Shown here in pieces: positions 36,884-46,260 of a DNA stretch of 64,000 nucleotides. Position numbers and translations under genes: made by a program. The stretch covers positions 5,186,501-5,250,500 of the forward strand of contig NZ_JACYGY010000001.1 in the NCBI RefSeq assembly GCF_015221875.1, read 5' to 3'. The stretch comes from Dyadobacter subterraneus (GTDB lineage Bacteria > Bacteroidota > Bacteroidia > Cytophagales > Spirosomataceae). The stretch's first letter is position 1, and each line of letters begins with the position of its first letter. The notes below the pieces were generated by a model. It did not search any database and had not been told where the DNA came from. It was given only the letters and a program-made list of their open reading frames with translations.

Positions 36884-37510
36884 TTATTTAACTGCAACCA
36901 ATTTAATATCCAAAGTAAAATCGTCGTTAACCAATTTGTCACCAAGTGCAGAAGCGTCAAAGAACGATTTTGAATTGTATTTAATGTCGAATTTAGAACG
37001 GTCAATTACCAATTTACCAGTGATGTCAGCGCCAGTTGCAGTTGGTTTAACAGTTACAGGGAAAGTTACAGGTTTTGTAATTCCTTTGATAGTAAGATTA
37101 CCAGTTACGTCGTAAACACCAGCACTTTTAGCAACAGCTTTTGTGGTAACAAAAGTTGCAGTTGGGTGTTTTTCAACACCAAAGAAATCGTCAGATTTCA
37201 AGTGACCGATTAATTTTCCATTGTATTCTTTGTCTGTAAGGTCAGTATTGGTGATCGTTGTAAGATCTGCAATAAATTTACCCCCAGACAATTTAGTACC
37301 GTCCATAATTACAGTACCTTCTTTCAAAGAAATTTTACCAGTATGTTCGCCAGTTACTTTTTTACCTGTCCAGATAAGTTCGCTTTTAGCAACATCAACT
37401 TTAAGGTTTGTAGCTTTAACTTTTCCGTCAGCAGCATTAACAGCTGTAAATGCGAACAAAGAAACTGCAACAGAAGCAGCAAACGATTTTAGAGAATTCA
37501 TTGTAGTCAT
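36884..37510 (-). CDS. YceI family periplasmic protein
   Basis: 208 aa with signal peptide ending AVNA. The mature protein is a lipocalin-like YceI barrel that binds a polyisoprenoid or similar amphiphile in the periplasm: KSELIWTGKKVTGEHTGKI, SDDFFGVEKHPTATFV and GNLTIKGITKPVTFPV are diagnostic. It starts 34 bp downstream of the MarR-family gene on the same strand, so the two probably form an operon and the regulator may control YceI. An ATG at 37501 is an alternative start. Confidence 0.92.
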   Translation of the reverse strand: MTTMNSLKSFAASVAVSLFAFTAVNAADGKVKATNLKVDVAKSELIWTGKKVTGEHTGKISLKEGTVIMDGTKLSGGKFIADLTTITNTDLTDKEYNGKLIGHLKSDDFFGVEKHPTATFVTTKAVAKSAGVYDVTGNLTIKGITKPVTFPVTVKPTATGADITGKLVIDRSKFDIKYNSKSFFDASALGDKLVNDDFTLDIKLVAVK

Positions 37511-37543
37511 GATTTAATTTAAATTGATTGTTTGTTATTTGTA

Positions 37544-38008
37544 TTAATTGTTGTTTTTTGAATTACGTAATTTATCGAGCAATAAACTGATCTGATCCGC
37601 TTCTTCCGGTGTGATCCCAGTCATATTATCTTCCCACTTTTCAACTTCCGGATCCAGTTTTTTTAATAAATCCAAACCTTCTTCGGTAATAATGACATCC
37701 ACAGCGCGGCGGTCATTCGGGCAGGATTTTCTGTCAACCAGTTTTTTAAGAAGCAGCTTATCAATCAGTCGCGAAGTGTTAGAATTTTTATCCAGCATCC
37801 TTTCGGCGATGTCACTTACTTTGATCGGATTAGGATGTTGCCCTCTTAAAATCCTCAAAACATTAAATTGCTGTGAAGTAATATCAAACTCCCGAAAAAT
37901 CTCCATCTGCTGATACTGGATCCAGTTACTGGTAAAAACCAGGTTGAGTCCCAGCTTCTGATATGGGCTTCGAAATCTTTTTTGTTTTATATCGGTTTCA
38001 ATAGACAT
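37544..38008 (-). CDS. MarR family transcriptional regulator
   Basis: 154 aa winged-helix dimer. FDITSQQFNVLRILRGQHPN at about 40-59, the recognition region SDIAERMLDKNSNTSRLIDK (about 65-84) and the wing KLVDRKSCPNDRRAVDVIIT fit MarR. It precedes the YceI gene with a 33-bp gap; this pairing recurs in Bacteroidota. The inducer is unknown. A single cysteine in the wing could in principle sense oxidants, but the position is common in the family. Confidence 0.9.
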   Translation of the reverse strand: MSIETDIKQKRFRSPYQKLGLNLVFTSNWIQYQQMEIFREFDITSQQFNVLRILRGQHPNPIKVSDIAERMLDKNSNTSRLIDKLLLKKLVDRKSCPNDRRAVDVIITEEGLDLLKKLDPEVEKWEDNMTGITPEEADQISLLLDKLRNSKNNN

Positions 38009-38185
38009 AGCTTAATTCGTTGAAATGCAATACTGTGTATATACATATAATGTTGAAACATGTATTTGTTCAATTTAAGTTCCAGTTTGTAAAAAGTATT
38101 TGCGGATATTTGTGAGAAATTATACTCATATAACATAACACACTTACTATCAAATACTTAAAATGATAAATTATTTTAACAAAAT

Positions 38186-38770
38186 ATGTTTCAGTTATCA
38201 AAGCCGTTGATTCTGGCTTCCAATTCCCCTCGCAGAAAACAATTATTACAGGAAACCGGATTTGATTTTGAAGTAGAAGTACTCCCAACCGATGAATCTT
38301 TCCCTGATAATATTCCAACGCATGAAGTCGCCGGATACATTTCTTCACAAAAAGCAGAAGTTTTCAGAAATCTTCATCCTGAAAAAATTATACTGACAGC
38401 TGATACCGTCGTTATTGTTGGAGAAACCATTTTAAACAAACCACAAGATATTCCGGATGCGGTGAGAATGTTAAAAATGCTATCCGGAAATACACATGAA
38501 GTTACAACGGCCGTTAGTTTATTGGCGGACGATCATGTTTATACCATTTCCGATACGGCGCTTGTCACGTTCCGGACATTAGAAGATACCGAAATAAACT
38601 ATTATATTGAACATTATAAACCGTTTGATAAAGCCGGTGCCTATGGAGTTCAGGAATGGATCGGCATGGTGGGTATTAATAGGATCGAAGGTTCATTTTA
38701 TACCATTATGGGACTTCCGGTTCATGTTGTTTACCAATTATTAAAACCGTTTTTGATAACACAAAGCTGA
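38186..38770 (+). CDS. maf: Maf-like nucleotide pyrophosphatase
   Basis: 194 aa cytoplasmic house-cleaning pyrophosphatase for non-canonical or methylated nucleoside triphosphates such as dTTP/UTP analogues. The signature LASNSPRRKQLLQETG is at residues 8-23, TADTVVIVGETILNKP at about 72-87 and DKAGAYGVQEW at about 150-160. First gene of a possible rightward run maf, GH13, SMP-30 with gaps of 37 and 55 bp, although no functional link is evident. Confidence 0.92.
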   Translation: MFQLSKPLILASNSPRRKQLLQETGFDFEVEVLPTDESFPDNIPTHEVAGYISSQKAEVFRNLHPEKIILTADTVVIVGETILNKPQDIPDAVRMLKMLSGNTHEVTTAVSLLADDHVYTISDTALVTFRTLEDTEINYYIEHYKPFDKAGAYGVQEWIGMVGINRIEGSFYTIMGLPVHVVYQLLKPFLITQS

Positions 38771-38807
38771 AATCCGGCTTTCAGATCGATCACATGTCCA
38801 AAATCTG

Positions 38808-40349
38808 ATGCATCCCAATCTCCCGAAATTTATTCCCAAAGTTTGTTATGAAATATTCGTCCGGTCCTTTTGTGACTCGAACGGAGATGGAATAGGAGAT
38901 TTGAACGGTATTATTTCAAAACTGGATTATCTGGCCGATCTTGGGATTGAGGCGATCTGGCTCACACCTATTCATCCATCACCAAGTTATCATAAATACG
39001 ATCCTGTCGATTATTACGGAATCGAACCGGAATTCGGGACAATAGAAATTTTCAAACAACTGCTTACCGAAGCTCATAACAGAAATATCGTTGTTTATCT
39101 TGATCTGATCGTCAATCACACCAGCACCTATCATTCCTGGTTTGTGGAAGCGAGTAAAGGTCCGGAAAATCCTTTTCGCCATTTTTACTGGTGGCTGTCT
39201 CCTGAAAAAATTGAAGAACTTGGCATTGCCAAAAGACAAACTTCGGATGATTCGGATGAAGTTTACCCCTGGCATGAGATACCGGGAGATAATGAAAAAT
39301 ACTATGGACTCTTCTGGAAAGGCATGCCGGATCTTAACTATGATTCGGAGCCGCTAAAAAAAGAACTGGCGAAAATCATCACTTTCTGGCTTGAAGAAAT
39401 TGGTATTGACGGATTTCGCCTCGATGCTGCCAGGCATATTTACCCGATTTGGGAAAAAGATAAAAATCATGATTTCTGGGAATATTTTAATGGCGTTGTA
39501 CAGAAGGCGAAGCCAGATGCTTACACCGTCGCGGAAGTCTGGGCGGAAACCTGGGAAGTAGCACCTTATCTGGAAAATCTCAACGCCACTTTTCATTTCG
39601 ATTTAAGTTTTGCGTTGCAACGGATTGTTATTCAGGAAAAGGATGAAAATTTAATCCAGCAATTACTGGCAAGTTATTCCCAGTTTGAAGTTTTCAATCC
39701 TGATTTTATTGACGCGATCATGCTGACAAATCATGATCAGGATCGGATTGGAAGTGTCGTTGGAAATCATTTGGGAAAAATAAAACTGGCCGCTACACTT
39801 TTACTTACCTTGCCCGGACAACCTTATATATACTATGGCGAGGAAATTGGTATGCTCGGAAGAAAGCCGGATCCATATATCCGCGAACCTTTTCTTTGGT
39901 CAGAAAATGAAACGGATCCAGTAAAAACCAATTGGCTGAAAGCAGAATTTTCCACGCTAAAAACGATTGAGCCACTTTCCATTCAGGAAAATAATCCTGA
40001 TTCTATTTATTCACATTACAAAAAGCTGATTCATTTACGAAAAACGGTTCCGGCTCTTGGACAAATTTTAAAGCCAAATCTTGAAGAAGTCGAATCTTTG
40101 GACAATGAAATTCTCGCTTATGTTCGCACACATGAAACAGAGCCGGTTTTTATTATTCATAATTTAAGCAGCGAGATAAAAAAGATAACACTTCCTGATA
40201 GTAAATTAAATTTTCAGGAGATAATTTTTTCAACCAATAAATCTTCAATTCTGGAAAATGGAATACTTGAACTTACTTCTTATGGAAGTTTGATTTTAAA
40301 GGAAAAATCAGCGCCGATATCAGGTATTACTTTACCAACAGTAGTTTGA
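38808..40349 (+). CDS. GH13 alpha-amylase family glycoside hydrolase
   Basis: 513 aa without a signal peptide, so probably cytoplasmic. The four GH13 motifs are clear: LDLIVNHTS, GFRLDAARH with nucleophile Asp206, VAEVW with acid/base Glu243, and TNHDQDR with transition-state Asp310. Domain C covers about 420-500. The NGDGIGDLNGII calcium-type loop and the YDPVDYYGIEPEFGT signature are those of oligo-1,6-glucosidase, neopullulanase or trehalose-synthase-like subfamilies. Likely acts on short maltooligosaccharides; exact specificity not assignable. Confidence 0.9.
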   Translation: MHPNLPKFIPKVCYEIFVRSFCDSNGDGIGDLNGIISKLDYLADLGIEAIWLTPIHPSPSYHKYDPVDYYGIEPEFGTIEIFKQLLTEAHNRNIVVYLDLIVNHTSTYHSWFVEASKGPENPFRHFYWWLSPEKIEELGIAKRQTSDDSDEVYPWHEIPGDNEKYYGLFWKGMPDLNYDSEPLKKELAKIITFWLEEIGIDGFRLDAARHIYPIWEKDKNHDFWEYFNGVVQKAKPDAYTVAEVWAETWEVAPYLENLNATFHFDLSFALQRIVIQEKDENLIQQLLASYSQFEVFNPDFIDAIMLTNHDQDRIGSVVGNHLGKIKLAATLLLTLPGQPYIYYGEEIGMLGRKPDPYIREPFLWSENETDPVKTNWLKAEFSTLKTIEPLSIQENNPDSIYSHYKKLIHLRKTVPALGQILKPNLEEVESLDNEILAYVRTHETEPVFIIHNLSSEIKKITLPDSKLNFQEIIFSTNKSSILENGILELTSYGSLILKEKSAPISGITLPTVV

Positions 40350-40404
40350 CCGGCACATTCATCTTTATAAAGAATTACTGATAGTCCCGGATAATTTTAT
40401 AAAA

Positions 40405-41427
40405 ATGAAACTACGCCTCACATCTTTCATTACCTTCCTATTTCTGGTTTTATCAATTTCCGCTTTTGCGCAAAAAACTTATCCTACACTTGGAAAGATC
40501 ATTGTAAATGACCCAAAACTGGAAAAGTTACTTCCGAAAAACGCAAACCTGGAAGTGATAGCAACGGGATTCGTGTGGTGTGAAGGTCCGGTTTGGGTGA
40601 AAAACGGCGCTTATTTACTTTTTTCAGATGTACCAAAAAATACGGTTTACAAGTGGGATGAGAAAAATGAATTATCTGTTTTTCTAAAACCTTCGGGTTA
40701 TACCGGATTAGGCGAATATAGTAATGAGCCGGGAAGCAATGGTTTGACCATCGACAAAAAAGGGCGATTAATTTTCTGTGAACACGGCGACCGCCGGATC
40801 TCTGCCATGCCTTTAAATGGTGGCGGAAAAGTTACATTGTCAGATAATTTTGAAGGAAAACGATTCAACAGTCCAAACGACGTGTTACAAAACCCAGCCA
40901 ACGGCAGCATTTATTTCACAGATCCGCCTTATGGTCTGGCCAAATATGAAATGGATTCCAGCCGGGAAACTTCTTATTTTGGTGTTTACCAAATTACGCC
41001 AAAAGGCGAAACCAGACTAATAATTAAAGATTTGACAAGACCAAACGGATTGGCTTTTTCCGCAGATGGCAAAACACTTTTCATCGCACAGTCAGATCCC
41101 GAAAAAGCATATGTCATGTCATATCCTGTTCAGACAGACGGATCAGTAGGAAAAGGCAAATTATTTTATGATGCAACGCCGATGAGTAAATCTGGTTTGA
41201 AGGGTTTACCTGACGGACTTAAACTTGACGTCGAAGGAAATATCTGGACTTCCGGTCCGGGTGGCATATTGATTCTATCACCTGAAGGAAAACTGCTCGG
41301 CAAAATTGAAACAGACGGAGAACTTGCATCCAACTGCGCCTGGGGCGATGACGGATCAACACTTTATATTACCGTCGATGGATATTTATGCAGAATAAAA
41401 ACCGGCACGAAAGGTATCAACTGGTAA
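40405..41427 (+). CDS. SMP-30/gluconolactonase family protein, secreted
   Basis: 340 aa, signal peptide ending AFAQ. A six-bladed propeller of the SMP-30/LRE family: the metal ligand Glu in FVWCEGPVWV (about 52-61), Asn in FNSPNDVL (about 155-162) and Asp in GLPDGLKLD (about 270-278). It would open a sugar lactone in the periplasm. It follows the GH13 gene by 55 bp. Closed by the hairpin at 41427-41464. Confidence 0.88.
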   Translation: MKLRLTSFITFLFLVLSISAFAQKTYPTLGKIIVNDPKLEKLLPKNANLEVIATGFVWCEGPVWVKNGAYLLFSDVPKNTVYKWDEKNELSVFLKPSGYTGLGEYSNEPGSNGLTIDKKGRLIFCEHGDRRISAMPLNGGGKVTLSDNFEGKRFNSPNDVLQNPANGSIYFTDPPYGLAKYEMDSSRETSYFGVYQITPKGETRLIIKDLTRPNGLAFSADGKTLFIAQSDPEKAYVMSYPVQTDGSVGKGKLFYDATPMSKSGLKGLPDGLKLDVEGNIWTSGPGGILILSPEGKLLGKIETDGELASNCAWGDDGSTLYITVDGYLCRIKTGTKGINW

Positions 41428-41464
41428 AATAAATAACAAGGAATGATTTCCATGTTATTTATTT
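41427..41464. terminator. Convergent terminator-like hairpin
   Basis: Outer arms of 12 bp (41427-41438 and 41453-41464), AT-rich, with a small inner AGGAA/TTCC pairing. It overlaps both stop codons: the last base of the SMP-30 stop and the end of the leftward lipoprotein gene. The all-AT outer stem makes it weaker than the others. Confidence 0.5.
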
Positions 41465-42048
41465 CCAATTCCTCTCAAACTAAGAAGTGTATTTTCAACG
41501 CTTTTGTGAACATTTGACCAATCTGTTTTTCCCTCTTTATACACTTTTACATAAGCTTTATAAAGAGCAATCTGATTTCCGTCAAGCGTATTCAATTCGT
41601 TTGTCAATGCTTCTCTTTCCGAGGCTGACGCAGATCTGAATTTATTCAGTAAAACATCTCTGCGACGCTCCACAATATCCAGTTCGTAAAGTACCAAACC
41701 TCCCAATTTATCCATTTCAGCATATTGGTTGATCAATTGCTGGTTTGCCTCGGCATTAGCGTTATTGATACTTCTTGAATCCGAACCAGCACGCGGGTCC
41801 GTTTCATTTGCTGTTTTTAAATAATCCTTTTTGTATCTGATTTCCGACTGATCTCCTTTTCCGGTGTTGTATGATGTTGTGGATTTTATGACAGTCGTCG
41901 TATCTCTTTGTACGGATGAGCTTGTGTAGGGCTGCTGTTTATTATAATCCGAAGCGTCTGATTTGCTCAGACTACTTTTAAGATTTGAGCAGGAAATATT
42001 GAACAAAGCAAGAAATGAAATTCCGGCTATAAAAAAGTTACGACGCAT
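41455..42048 (-). CDS. Lipoprotein of unknown function
   Basis: 197 aa with lipobox ALFNISC (Cys at about residue 20). A Ser/Thr/Gln-rich linker (about 22-75) precedes a helical, charged C-terminal half (about 95-180: QLINQYAEMDKLGGLVLYEL, VERRRDVLLNKF) likely to be coiled-coil. No family recognised. It starts 11 bp after the small barrel gene at 42060-42569, so the two are probably co-transcribed and may act together at the cell envelope. Confidence 0.6.
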   Translation of the reverse strand: MRRNFFIAGISFLALFNISCSNLKSSLSKSDASDYNKQQPYTSSSVQRDTTTVIKSTTSYNTGKGDQSEIRYKKDYLKTANETDPRAGSDSRSINNANAEANQQLINQYAEMDKLGGLVLYELDIVERRRDVLLNKFRSASASEREALTNELNTLDGNQIALYKAYVKVYKEGKTDWSNVHKSVENTLLSLRGIGNK

Positions 42049-42059
42049 GGCAGTATTAA

Positions 42060-42569
42060 TTAAAAATTATGTCGTAATCCAATATTCAAATTTGGACTGA
42101 AATAGAAAACTTTGGGAAGCAATTCTATAAATCCTCCGCCTTCAACAAAAAAAGATGTTGGTTTTTGAGAAAAGAAAAATTCAAGACCACCCGTGAATGA
42201 CGGACCCGTTGAAATATTACTGGTATGTACCTCTTTAATATTTGGATTGGGATAATATCTCCTTGAATTGATCTGAACCCCTACTCCGCCATACGCAATC
42301 ATTCTGTCGTTAAACATAGGTACAAACCATAAATAACTGCCGTTCAGCATGAAGCCTATACTTGAATATTCTCCAGAGCGGTAATCTTTCTTTTTCAATA
42401 AACTTGAATAGGTACCTGCTGTGATGTCCAGTGCATTTTTGTCTCCATATTTTCGGAGATTGAAACCTGTCGGCTCACCAACTTTTACACCCAATGCCCA
42501 TTTTTCAGGCTGAGCCTGTGCTATTGAAAAACAAAAAATCAATGCAAAAAGTAAAAAAAATCTTTTCAT
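42060..42569 (-). CDS. Small outer-membrane beta-barrel-like protein
   Basis: 169 aa, signal peptide ending AQAQ. The mature part alternates hydrophobic and polar residues with glycines (WALGVKVGEPTGFNLRKYG, MIAYGGVGVQINSRRYY, SFFVEGGGFIELLP) and ends LNIGLRHNF, the aromatic C-terminus of outer-membrane barrels. The size suggests eight strands. No specific family. First gene of a two-gene operon with the lipoprotein at 41455-42048. Confidence 0.65.
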   Translation of the reverse strand: MKRFFLLFALIFCFSIAQAQPEKWALGVKVGEPTGFNLRKYGDKNALDITAGTYSSLLKKKDYRSGEYSSIGFMLNGSYLWFVPMFNDRMIAYGGVGVQINSRRYYPNPNIKEVHTSNISTGPSFTGGLEFFFSQKPTSFFVEGGGFIELLPKVFYFSPNLNIGLRHNF

Positions 42570-42772
42570 AAACGTGTTACTAAAAAATAAATATTAGAAT
42601 ATAATTTCCCCGTTTTCCCAAACCAAAGTCCCTTATACTACACATTAATAAAACCGAACCAGAGCTAAAAACGAATATTTATTAGGACGAAGAAGTAACG
42701 GATTGGTCACAAAAATACTAGTCTGGGAAAAGGTATAAATTGTTTCCTTTAAATCAAATTATCTGACTGCCT

Positions 42773-43339
42773 TTGTTTCAGGATCATTTTATTTCTAATA
42801 TTGACCCGACATTTCATTATTCTAAACTAATAATTAGCCCTGTGGTTGATAATAAAAAGAGTAAAATCTTTAATTCCAAAGACTTAATTGCATATTTCCT
42901 TGTAGCCGGGACCGGCGCCGTTGTTCAGTTACTTTGCAGTAGTTTATTTAAAGACTGGTTTGGATTAACTTTCCAGCAATCAATTTTACCCGCTTACGCA
43001 GCTTCTTTTGTAGTCGGCTTTGCACTTACCAAATTGTTTGCCTTCAATGCCCGTAACACGAATCAAACAAACCGGGAAATGGTTAAATTTCTAATGGTTG
43101 CCGTTTTTTCAGGATTTGTAACATATATATTTTCAACGGGAGCTAAATTTATTTCTGATAATTATTTTGAGCAATATAATTACCTATTACCCTGGTCAAA
43201 AAAACATGTGAATGTTAATGAAATGGCCTGCTATATCGTGGGAATGGGTTTTAGCTTTATCAGCAATTATATTCTTCACAAAACATTTACTTTCAAAAGC
43301 ACAGGTTTTTATAACCGCCTAAAAGTGCTTATCCGATAA
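42773..43339 (+). CDS. GtrA-like family membrane protein
   Basis: Up to 188 aa. Four membrane helices (about 35-57, 64-84, 100-120, 150-170) and the motifs FLVAGTGAVVQLLCSSL and FVVGFALTKLFAFN, with the closing FISNYILHKTFTF, place it in the GtrA flippase-associated family linked to polyprenyl-phosphate sugar transfer. No glycosyltransferase partner is adjacent. No ATG precedes the first helix in frame: the start is either TTG at 42773 or GTG at 42842 (giving 165 aa). Confidence 0.8.
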   Translation: MFQDHFISNIDPTFHYSKLIISPVVDNKKSKIFNSKDLIAYFLVAGTGAVVQLLCSSLFKDWFGLTFQQSILPAYAASFVVGFALTKLFAFNARNTNQTNREMVKFLMVAVFSGFVTYIFSTGAKFISDNYFEQYNYLLPWSKKHVNVNEMACYIVGMGFSFISNYILHKTFTFKSTGFYNRLKVLIR

Positions 43340-43347
43340 TTTAAAAA

Positions 43348-43433
43348 TTGCCACGAATACTCGAATTTTCACAAATGTTTTCTAAGTCATTCGTGTAAAA
43401 TTCACGGTCAGCCTCGCGGTGTATTCGTGGCAA
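43348..43433. repeat. Inverted repeat of the 'GCCACGAATAC' intergenic type
   Basis: Perfect 13-bp ends, TTGCCACGAATAC at 43348-43360 and its complement at 43421-43433, with a weaker inverted match inside (CGAATTTTCACAAATG against CATTCGTGTAAAATTCACG). It fills the gap between two convergent genes. Similar elements are dispersed in many bacterial genomes. It could act as a terminator-like fold. Confidence 0.6.
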
Positions 43434-43451
43434 GAATATTTTTGACTATAA

Positions 43452-44636
43452 TCAAAGTTTTTCCACAATAATAGCCGAAGCTCCCCCGCCTCCATTACAT
43501 ATAGCGGCAAGTCCGTAGCGTCCGTTTTTTTGTTCCAAAACAGAAAGTAATGTTGTGATAATTCTCGCTCCCGACGCTCCAAGCGGGTGTCCAAGCGAAA
43601 CGCCTCCCCCAAAAACATTTACTCTTTCCTGATCCAGCCCAAGTTCTTTAATAAAAAATAAGGCAACGACTGCAAAAGCTTCGTTCACCTCAAAAAAATC
43701 GATATCCGAAATCGTCAATCCCGCTTTTTTCAAAACTTTTTGTGTTGCCAAAACCGGCGTTGTAGTAAACCAGGCAGGATCTTGTTCGGCATCTGCATAA
43801 GCAACAATTCTTGCAACAGGTTTTAATTTCGAATTCAAAACGGTAGTTGAACCTGCTAAAATCAATGCGGCTGCTCCATCGTTAATTGTCGAAGCATTGG
43901 CGGCTGTAACAGTTCCATCAGAAGAAAAAGCAGGTTTTAAAGATGGAATTTTTTCAAACTTTACCTTTTTGAATTCTTCGTCTTCTTCAACAAAAACAGA
44001 AGGGCCGCCTTTTGGGGAAATGATTTCAACCGGAATAATTTCGTTTTTGAAATATCCCTTTTCTGTTGAATCTGCAATTAATTTATAAGATCGGATCGCA
44101 AATTCGTCCTGCTCTTCTCTGCTAATGCTATATTTTGAAGCGGTTTTATCTCCGCAAAGTCCCATCGCACTTTGGTCATAAACGTCAGTAAGTCCGTCTT
44201 TTACCAAACCGTCGATAATTTCTCCATTTCCATAACCGTAACCATTTCTGGCTTTTGGCAGATAATAGGGAATCTGAGACATATTTTCCATGCCACCGGC
44301 CACAACAACTTCTGCATCTCCCAGCTGAATAGCCTGGGCACCAAGCATAACCGCCTTCATGCCGGAAGCACAAACTTTATTAACCGTCGTACAAATTACG
44401 TTTGGAGATAATCCTGAGAAAATTGCAGCCTGGCGCGCAGGAGCCTGTCCCAAATTGGACGAAATCACATTTCCCATATATACTTCCTGAACGGAAGTCG
44501 TGTCAATTTTTGATTTTTCCAATGCTCCCTTGATCGCGGCGGCGCCAAGGCGTGTTGCGGAAACGGAGGATAACGAGCCGCCAAAACTGCCGATCGTTGT
44601 GCGTGCAGCAGCAAGAATAAAAACTTCTTCTTTCAT
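43452..44636 (-). CDS. Acetyl-CoA C-acyltransferase (thiolase)
   Basis: 394 aa from the ATG at 44636 (MKEEVFILAAARTTIGSF); the upstream in-frame start adds 12 non-family residues. Cytoplasmic thiolase that forms acetoacetyl-CoA or cleaves 3-ketoacyl-CoA. Nucleophile Cys88 in NKVCASGMKA, NEAF, the catalytic His in GHPLGASGARI and Cys in CNGGGGASA near the C-terminus are all present. The length and motifs fit the biosynthetic AtoB/PhaA type. No other beta-oxidation genes are adjacent. Confidence 0.92.
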   Translation of the reverse strand: MKEEVFILAAARTTIGSFGGSLSSVSATRLGAAAIKGALEKSKIDTTSVQEVYMGNVISSNLGQAPARQAAIFSGLSPNVICTTVNKVCASGMKAVMLGAQAIQLGDAEVVVAGGMENMSQIPYYLPKARNGYGYGNGEIIDGLVKDGLTDVYDQSAMGLCGDKTASKYSISREEQDEFAIRSYKLIADSTEKGYFKNEIIPVEIISPKGGPSVFVEEDEEFKKVKFEKIPSLKPAFSSDGTVTAANASTINDGAAALILAGSTTVLNSKLKPVARIVAYADAEQDPAWFTTTPVLATQKVLKKAGLTISDIDFFEVNEAFAVVALFFIKELGLDQERVNVFGGGVSLGHPLGASGARIITTLLSVLEQKNGRYGLAAICNGGGGASAIIVEKL

Positions 44637-44776
44637 GTTTTTAGTTTTGTTGATCTGATTTTGACAAATCAAAGTTTATTGCCAGACTCTCTTCTGTATA
44701 ACAATAAATATAAGAAACCTGTCCTGAAATGAAGAAGTTTTTATTCTATGGTCGTTTTTTTTATATTGATGGAAGA

Positions 44777-45823
44777 TTAAATCGTGGCGACATCAATCAC
44801 AAAACGATATTTCACGTCGCTTTTTAAAACTCTCTCGTAAGCCTCATTGATATAATCCATCTTGATCACCTCGACGTCAGAAACAATATTATGTTCTGCA
44901 CAGTAATCAAGCATTTCCTGCGTTTCTTCAATCCCGCCAATGTTTGAACCCGTCAGTGTTCTGTTTTGGCCTAACAAGGCAAAACCATTCAAATGAATAG
45001 GTTCCGGCGGAATTCCGACACAGATCATCGTGCCGAAAGTATGCAGCATATTCAGATACATATCATAATCATGTGGTGCAGAAACAGTGTCGATTATAAA
45101 ATCAAAATAGCTGGTAAATTCCTTCACCTGAGCCGCATCTTTTGTGTTACAAAATTTATGCGCTCCAAGTCTTTTGGCATCTGCTTCTTTTGATGGTGAA
45201 GTACTCAACATAGTAACTTCTGCACCGAAAGCAGCTGCAAATTTAACAGCCATATGTCCCAAACCGCCTAAACCTAAAACCGCAACTTTATGTTCCGGTC
45301 CGATTTTCCATCTCTTCAGCGGAGAATATGTTGTAATTCCTGCACACAAAAGCGGCGCAACTCCTTCAAGCGGAAGTTTATCAGAAACACTTACTACAAA
45401 AGCTTCATCACAAACAATCTGGTTTGAATAACCCCCATAAGTTGGCGTTACTCCATCTCTCTCCACAGAATTGTAAGTGAAAACAGTCTGGCCTTTTTGA
45501 CAAAATTGCTCATGTCCGCTTTTACAATTATTACATTCCCGACAAGAATCCACCATACAACCGATTCCAGCCAAAGCACCAACCTGAAACTTGGTAACCT
45601 CATCTCCGATTTTTACAATCTTGCCCACAATTTCGTGGCCAGGAACCATTGGATAAGTTGAATTTCCCCATTCACCTCTCACCTGATGAATATCGGAGTG
45701 ACAAACTCCGCTGAAAATAATTTCAATCAATACATCTTTCGGACCAACTTCGCGTCTGTCAAAATCCCAGTGAGCCAGTTTATCATCGCTGCTGTGTACA
45801 GCATATCCTTTTGTAGCTATCAT
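44777..45823 (-). CDS. Zinc-dependent NAD(P) alcohol dehydrogenase (CAD/YahK type)
   Basis: 348 aa medium-chain dehydrogenase, cytoplasmic. Catalytic zinc ligands: Cys in GVCHSDIHQVRGEW, the GHE motif in VPGHEIVGKI and a later Cys. The structural zinc cysteines are in CMVDSCRECNNCKSGHEQFC (about 94-113). The NADP-binding GLGGLGHMAVKFA at about 174-186 is the cinnamyl alcohol dehydrogenase/YahK pattern, so it probably reduces aldehydes with NADPH. Monocistronic. Confidence 0.9.
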   Translation of the reverse strand: MIATKGYAVHSSDDKLAHWDFDRREVGPKDVLIEIIFSGVCHSDIHQVRGEWGNSTYPMVPGHEIVGKIVKIGDEVTKFQVGALAGIGCMVDSCRECNNCKSGHEQFCQKGQTVFTYNSVERDGVTPTYGGYSNQIVCDEAFVVSVSDKLPLEGVAPLLCAGITTYSPLKRWKIGPEHKVAVLGLGGLGHMAVKFAAAFGAEVTMLSTSPSKEADAKRLGAHKFCNTKDAAQVKEFTSYFDFIIDTVSAPHDYDMYLNMLHTFGTMICVGIPPEPIHLNGFALLGQNRTLTGSNIGGIEETQEMLDYCAEHNIVSDVEVIKMDYINEAYERVLKSDVKYRFVIDVATI

Positions 45824-45912
45824 TTTGACCGTTTTTAAAGATTTTGTGTTATTATTTTGAGATGAAAAATTACTAAAATTTAGTCTCCTAATTTAAAAAT
45901 AATCCGCCGGTT

Positions 45913-46164
45913 TTAAAGCTCATCCGAATTCCCCGGCAGCCGGTCATATTCTCCTTTTAGCCCATAATAACCAAAAATCATAAGTCCAGCGCAGATCGGG
46001 ATAAATATGATAATGATGATCGACCATTGTAAAGTGGTATTCGTTCGCGCTATTCCAACCGCAGCGGCTGCAATTTTTTCTGCGGCCTGCATAAATAAAA
46101 ATAAAATGATCGTCGGACCCAAAATGATCCAGACAACGCCCAAAATTCTTTTTAAAGTATTCAT
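45913..46164 (-). CDS. DUF6814 family small membrane protein
   Basis: 83 aa from the ATG at 46164 (MNTLKRILGVVWIILGPTII). Two membrane helices (about 5-25 and 46-68), then a polar tail FGYYGLKGEYDRLPG. The pattern fits DUF6814, a small family that accompanies an MFS transporter in Bacteroidota. It starts 97 bp after the MFS gene on the same strand. It may be an accessory subunit of that transporter, but no experiment is known to me. The family number is from memory. Confidence 0.65.
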   Translation of the reverse strand: MNTLKRILGVVWIILGPTIILFLFMQAAEKIAAAAVGIARTNTTLQWSIIIIIFIPICAGLMIFGYYGLKGEYDRLPGNSDEL

Positions 46165-46260
46165 ATCTTGTTGCTTAATGATAGCTGTTATAATGCTTTC
46201 TTTCATCTAAAAATATTAGAAATCTCAACTTCCGATAGCTGATAGCCGACCACCGAAAGC

